Source: Bacteroidota bacterium (lineage in GTDB: Bacteria; Bacteroidota; Bacteroidia; Bacteroidales; Marinifilaceae). From it: a stretch of 26,884 nucleotides of DNA. Where the stretch lies: contig JAEXFF010000009.1 of assembly GCA_023400335.1 (NCBI GenBank), positions 1 through 26,884 of the forward strand. The letters are read 5' to 3'. The notes below the pieces were generated by a model, which was not told where the DNA came from, made no database searches, and saw only the letters and a list, made by a program, of their open reading frames with translations. The position numbers and the translations under genes were made by a program. Numbering within the stretch: the first letter of the stretch is position 1; every line of letters begins with the position of its first letter. Below, piece by piece: positions 23,052 to 26,884 of this stretch.

Positions 23052-25697
23052 TTGCAAATTAGAGAATATATACATCAATTTATTAGATTGTGTATCATTT
23101 TTGTAATGGTAACACTTATTACGGGTTCACTTGCTGCGCAAGAGAAAGCGGATTCTCTTTTCCTCTCCCAAACCCCTCCGGTTATAGAAGCGGAACCCCT
23201 CATTTTCATACAGGATACGATAGTAACAGATACGGTCATCAGGGATACGGTAAGAGAAAAACCACTCTTTCAGGACATCATTTCTTACGATGCAGAGGAT
23301 TCAATCCGGTTTTCCGTAGAACAGAAAAAAGTGTTCCTCTATGGAAATGCGAATGTCAAATACATCACTACCGAATTAAATGCCCAGTTTATCGAACTGG
23401 ACATGGAGAAAAAACAAGCTTTTGCTTCAGGTTTACCGGATACTTCGGGAACGATAGTAGGAACCCCCATTTTTAAAGACGGATCCCAGGAATTCGAAAG
23501 TAAAGAACTGAGGTATAATTTTGAAACGGGAAAAGGTTTTGTAAAAGACATCATTACTCAGGAAGGAGACGGGTATGTACAAGGAAAATTAACCAAAAAG
23601 CTGACGGACTCCATTTATTGTGTTAAAGAAGGGTGGTATACGACCTGTGATCAGCACGACCATCCTCATTTTTATATCCGGATGAATAAAGCCAAAATGA
23701 TACGGGATAAAAAGGTTATTGCCGGTTTTTCCAATCTCGTTCTGGAAGACGTTCCCCTCCCGCTTTTTATTCCCTTCGGATTTTTCCCGATTACCAAAAA
23801 GGGGACTTCCGGTATCATTATGCCAACTTACGGAGATGAGCGGATGAGAGGTTTTAACCTCAGAAACGGAGGGTATTACTGGGCCATCAGCGATTATATC
23901 GATTTAGCCCTCACCGGGGACATTTTTACCAATGGTTCCTGGGGGCTCAACCTCATTACGAATTACCGGAAGCGTTATAAATACAACGGGAATTTGAATT
24001 TTACGATGAGCCGGAATCATACCAGTGAAAAAGGGATGCCGGATTATACGCAATCCAGTGACTGGTCCATCCGCTGGACACATGCACAGGATAATAAAGC
24101 GAATCCTTACAGCACATTCTCTGCCTCCGTCGACATTTCTTCAGCAAACAATAACTACTATAACTCCACAAATATTAATGACATTGCCAACCAGCGGAAG
24201 CAATCCAGTATCTCCTGGAGTAAAAAGTGGCCGGAAAAACCGTTCAGTCTGACAGCAGCTTTCAATCACAACCAGAATAGCCGGGATTCCTCCATCTCCG
24301 TAACGTTACCGAATGTCAATTTCCGGGTCAGCCAATTTTATCCATTGCGGAAAAAAGGAAAATCAGGAGACCTGAAATGGTACGACAACATTTCAGTTTC
24401 GTATTCGGCTGAACTGAAAAACAGTATTCAAACCAAGGAAGACCTTTTGTTTAAATCATCTATCGACAAATGGCAAAACGGATTCAAACATTCTATACCT
24501 GTAAGTTCAACCATTAATGTCATCAAAGACGTTTCCCTGACTCCTAATTTTACTTATAATGGAGTGCTTTATACTCACGCCATCCGGAAATATTGGGTCA
24601 GTGATACTTCTTATTATGCCAAAGGTTATGTAAAAAAAGATACGATCAACGGTCTGCATTACGCTCACAATTATACTGCCAGTGTTACTTTAGCCTATAA
24701 TCCCACTATTTACGGTATGTATATGTTTAAACCTGAAAGTAAAGTATATGCTATACGGCATGTCATCCGCCCCAGTGTTTCCGTTTCGTATACGCCCAAA
24801 ATAGGTGTAAAAAGAAGTAAATATTATTATACTTACCTCGACGTTGACAATGCAGAACACGAATATTCCATATACGAAGACGGTATTTACGGAACGCCCA
24901 GCGGCACACAGAAAAATTCCGGAAACATCAATATGAGCATCGATAACAATATCGAAATGAAAGTCCGGAATGACAAAGACACTACCGGAGAAAACGAATT
25001 TAAGAAAATAAAGATTCTGGAAAGTCTCAGTATCGGCACCAGTTATGATATATTTGCCGATTCAATGAATTGGTCCAATATCCGGATTGCTGCCCGTACA
25101 AAGTTATTTAACGATAAGCTGAACCTGGATGCCACTGCCACTTTAGACCCTTATGCCGTAAATGTAAACGGGACACGTATCAAAAAATTTCACGGAGGCC
25201 TGGGCCGTTTAACAAATGTAAGTGTTTCTACCGGTTTTCAGTTTACTTCCGACAATGGGAAAAACAGAGAAGAAAAAAATGAATTAGTGGGAGGGTTTTA
25301 TGACCATTATGTCGATTTTGACGTACCCTGGTCGATTAGTGTCGACTATACCCTGAATTATTCGAAAACCTGGTACCGGAATCCGAATCCGGGAGCTACC
25401 AAAGCTCTATCGGAAGGGACGGTCTCTCAAATGCTGCGGGTAAACGGGGATTTCTCTCTGACGCCTAAATGGAAAATCGGATTCAGCACGGGATACGACT
25501 TCGACAATCACGAAGTGACAGCGACGAGTTTCAATGTATCCCGGGACCTGCATTGTTGGGATATGACTTTTTCCTGTATTCCTTTCGGGACCCACCAGTC
25601 CTATAATTTCCAGATCAACGTCCGTTCCAGTCTGTTGCGGGACTTGAAACTGACGAAGAAGGAATCCTGGTATGACACAGGGAATTTTTACCGTTAA
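23052..25697 (+). CDS. LptD/OstA-like outer membrane protein
   Basis: About 881 aa. Signal peptide (CIIFVMVTLITGSLAAQEKA). The N-terminal OstA-type beta domain (about 75-200: SVEQKKVFLYGNANVKYITT, FIELDMEKKQAFASG, ELRYNFETGKGFVKD) is followed by the LptD family segment (LVLEDVPLPLFIPFGFFPIT, GTSGIIMPTYGDE) and a large beta-barrel rich in alternating aromatic strands to the end. LptD inserts lipopolysaccharide into the outer leaflet. Bacteroidetes carry divergent LptD-like proteins of this size, and the usual disulfide cysteines are not evident to me. The reading starts at TTG 23052; the later ATG 23106 would cut into the signal peptide, so TTG is preferred but not certain. Confidence 0.85.
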   Translation: MQIREYIHQFIRLCIIFVMVTLITGSLAAQEKADSLFLSQTPPVIEAEPLIFIQDTIVTDTVIRDTVREKPLFQDIISYDAEDSIRFSVEQKKVFLYGNANVKYITTELNAQFIELDMEKKQAFASGLPDTSGTIVGTPIFKDGSQEFESKELRYNFETGKGFVKDIITQEGDGYVQGKLTKKLTDSIYCVKEGWYTTCDQHDHPHFYIRMNKAKMIRDKKVIAGFSNLVLEDVPLPLFIPFGFFPITKKGTSGIIMPTYGDERMRGFNLRNGGYYWAISDYIDLALTGDIFTNGSWGLNLITNYRKRYKYNGNLNFTMSRNHTSEKGMPDYTQSSDWSIRWTHAQDNKANPYSTFSASVDISSANNNYYNSTNINDIANQRKQSSISWSKKWPEKPFSLTAAFNHNQNSRDSSISVTLPNVNFRVSQFYPLRKKGKSGDLKWYDNISVSYSAELKNSIQTKEDLLFKSSIDKWQNGFKHSIPVSSTINVIKDVSLTPNFTYNGVLYTHAIRKYWVSDTSYYAKGYVKKDTINGLHYAHNYTASVTLAYNPTIYGMYMFKPESKVYAIRHVIRPSVSVSYTPKIGVKRSKYYYTYLDVDNAEHEYSIYEDGIYGTPSGTQKNSGNINMSIDNNIEMKVRNDKDTTGENEFKKIKILESLSIGTSYDIFADSMNWSNIRIAARTKLFNDKLNLDATATLDPYAVNVNGTRIKKFHGGLGRLTNVSVSTGFQFTSDNGKNREEKNELVGGFYDHYVDFDVPWSISVDYTLNYSKTWYRNPNPGATKALSEGTVSQMLRVNGDFSLTPKWKIGFSTGYDFDNHEVTATSFNVSRDLHCWDMTFSCIPFGTHQSYNFQINVRSSLLRDLKLTKKESWYDTGNFYR

Positions 25698-25754
25698 CCT
25701 CTCTTCCCGGTAGCCGGTATTTTCAAAGGATACTGTTTATCTTTTAAACAGGAA

Positions 25755-26501
25755 TCAAAATCCTCTCTGCCGGGCCGCTTCAAACATCATCACAGCAGCA
25801 GCAGCAGAAACATTGAGGGATTCGATCTCGCCTTTTAACGGGATCCTGATCTGCTCATTTACAATATTCAACAGTCCCTCGTCAATCCCTTTATCCTCGG
25901 ACCCCAGAACAATAGCCAGGGGAGAAGTCATATCTGCTTCCGTATAAAATTTTTCAGCTTTTTCCGTAGCGGCGTATACCTTTATCTTCCGCACAAACTT
26001 GAGTTCCCGGACCAATTTTTTCAGGTTCAGTACCCGGCATACCGGTAAATGATACAAAGCACCGGCCGAAGTCTTTATTGCATCGGAAGATATCTTAGCC
26101 GAATTTTTATTGGGAATAACAATTGCATGTACGCCTGCACAGGCAGCACTTCGTACAATAGCTCCGAAATTCCGGACGTCAGTCACCCGGTCCAGGATCA
26201 GTACAAAAGGAATTTCACCCTTTGCAGCCACCTGATCCAAAACTTCCTGAATATCCTGATAAGGAACAGGAGCCACCTCTGCCAATACCCCCTGATGATT
26301 CCGGTCAGCAAAAGGTTTGAAGACTTCGTCGGGTACATATTGGAAAGGTATCTGCCTCTCCCGCATTAATGAAAACAAGGTCTGGAATAATTCTCCCCGT
26401 ATTCCCTGCTTCAACATCACTTTATCAATCTCTTTCTCCTGTTGTATCGCTTCTATTACAGCCCGTAAACCGAATATATATTCCTGTTTGTATTTTGCCA
26501 T
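25755..26501 (-). CDS. rlmB: 23S rRNA 2'-O-ribose methyltransferase, RlmB type
   Basis: 248 aa SpoU/TrmH family. The N-terminal substrate-binding domain (QEYIFGLRAVIEAIQQEKEI) is followed by the SPOUT knot with motif 1 LDRVTDVRNFGAIVRSAACA, motif 2 AIVLGSEDKGI and motif 3 IPLKGEIESLNVSAAAAVMM. It methylates a guanosine in 23S rRNA (G2251 in E. coli) using SAM. Length is typical. RlmB is more likely than other SpoU members because of the N-terminal domain. Confidence 0.92.
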   Translation of the reverse strand: MAKYKQEYIFGLRAVIEAIQQEKEIDKVMLKQGIRGELFQTLFSLMRERQIPFQYVPDEVFKPFADRNHQGVLAEVAPVPYQDIQEVLDQVAAKGEIPFVLILDRVTDVRNFGAIVRSAACAGVHAIVIPNKNSAKISSDAIKTSAGALYHLPVCRVLNLKKLVRELKFVRKIKVYAATEKAEKFYTEADMTSPLAIVLGSEDKGIDEGLLNIVNEQIRIPLKGEIESLNVSAAAAVMMFEAARQRGF

Positions 26502-26540
26502 ATCTCACTTTTATATCGTATTGTATCTGATTTTCTTCAC

Positions 26541-26884
26541 TTATTCTGCTTTTTTCCCTTTCACCTTTTCCAAAACTTCATGGGCTTTTTCCCAGTCTTC
26601 CATATAGTCCTCCAGTGTTTTCTTCAACTGATTATACTGTAAATAAATATCTTCATTTACCGCTCCGGTAGCCATTTTTTCCTCCATCTCTTTTATTTTT
26701 TCCTCAAATGTGGAAATGGCTTTCTCCACATTTTCAACCTGTTGTTCTGCCTTCTTTATTTCCCGGTTCAGTTGTTTACGGTCTTCATAAGATAATTTTC
26801 CTCCGGAAATTTTGATATCACCTGAGGTACCTCCTGTTTCCTTAACGGAATTTTTGTTCTTCCATCTTTCATATTCGCTGAAAC
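26541..26884 (-). CDS. ABC-F ATPase, C-terminal part (cut by window end)
   Basis: About 113 C-terminal residues reading FSEYERWKNKNSVKETGG ... ISGGKLSYEDRKQLNREI ... EKAISTFEEKIKEMEEKM ... EDIYLQYNQLKKTLEDYMED. This is the linker after the second ATPase domain and the C-terminal coiled-coil hairpin of Uup-like ABC-F proteins, which act on ribosomes. Both nucleotide-binding domains lie beyond the right edge. It ends 39 bp before rlmB on the same strand, so the two are probably cotranscribed. Confidence 0.75.
   Translation of the reverse strand, partial: FSEYERWKNKNSVKETGGTSGDIKISGGKLSYEDRKQLNREIKKAEQQVENVEKAISTFEEKIKEMEEKMATGAVNEDIYLQYNQLKKTLEDYMEDWEKAHEVLEKVKGKKAE

Overview
The window reads as a Bacteroidales chromosome. 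Evidence: promoters of the Bacteroides type (TTTG, 19-21 bp, TAnnTTTG), Bacteroidetes tyrosine recombinases of the 'RHSW' kind, and a core block (dnaA, MlaD-type protein, amidase, LptD-like, RlmB, ABC-F). Odoribacteraceae is only a guess. Two halves differ clearly: positions 1 to about 17,150 are AT-rich accessory DNA, and positions 17,159 to 26,884 are a compact core segment.

Layout. (1) 3-990: the 3' part of a site-specific tyrosine recombinase, followed by a 157-bp segment framed by perfect 22-bp inverted repeats (790-811/969-990). This looks like a phase-variable promoter. The promoter motifs inside it currently face left, so the genes on the right would be OFF. (2) 1013-1219: remnant of a small secreted protein gene. 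(3) 1330-6995: five tightly packed genes that I regard as the main candidate for an undescribed system. They encode a four-TM helical membrane protein, a P-loop GTPase, two membrane-anchored coiled-coil proteins that share an N-terminal domain but place their coiled coil on opposite sides of the membrane, and a retropepsin-like lipoprotein. (4) 7012-8081: an ECF-type sigma factor gene, a small gene and an acidic probable anti-sigma gene, broken by in-frame stops or lacking a start, then a terminator at 8222-8243. (5) 8293-9204: a truncated integrase, repeated motifs, a terminator-like hairpin and a degenerate copy of the 3' end of tRNA-Lys. (6) 9445-16918: a second element of about 8 kb, an integrative mobilizable element by gene content. 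It has integrase, MobC and MOBP relaxase, a coiled-coil protein and an RsbW-like ATPase with a small membrane partner. Its cargo is a DUF1016/YhcG nuclease, a broken PD-(D/E)xK nuclease gene and a SinR-family (Cas2-like) protein. (7) 17,159-17,231: tRNA-Lys(UUU) with a full promoter, the likely insertion target. (8) 17,435-26,884: tdk, yigZ, dnaA, an mlaD-like gene, an amidase gene, an lptD-like gene, rlmB and an ABC-F gene cut by the window end.

How it fits together. The two integrases have the same orientation, and each starts about 240-270 bp from a tRNA-Lys 3'-end sequence, one real and one degenerate. This suggests two islands accreted in tandem at this tRNA. The GTPase/membrane operon would be cargo of the left island, under a DNA-inversion switch.

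An odd feature runs through 7012-16918. Eleven in-frame stops interrupt otherwise well-preserved genes, and nine of them are TAG where a CAG/GAG/AAG codon would fit, seven of these being TAGG. Either the islands are decaying with a strong bias, or TAG is read through here. The SinR gene, which ends normally at TAG, argues against full recoding. All functional calls come from reading motifs by eye; no database was searched.
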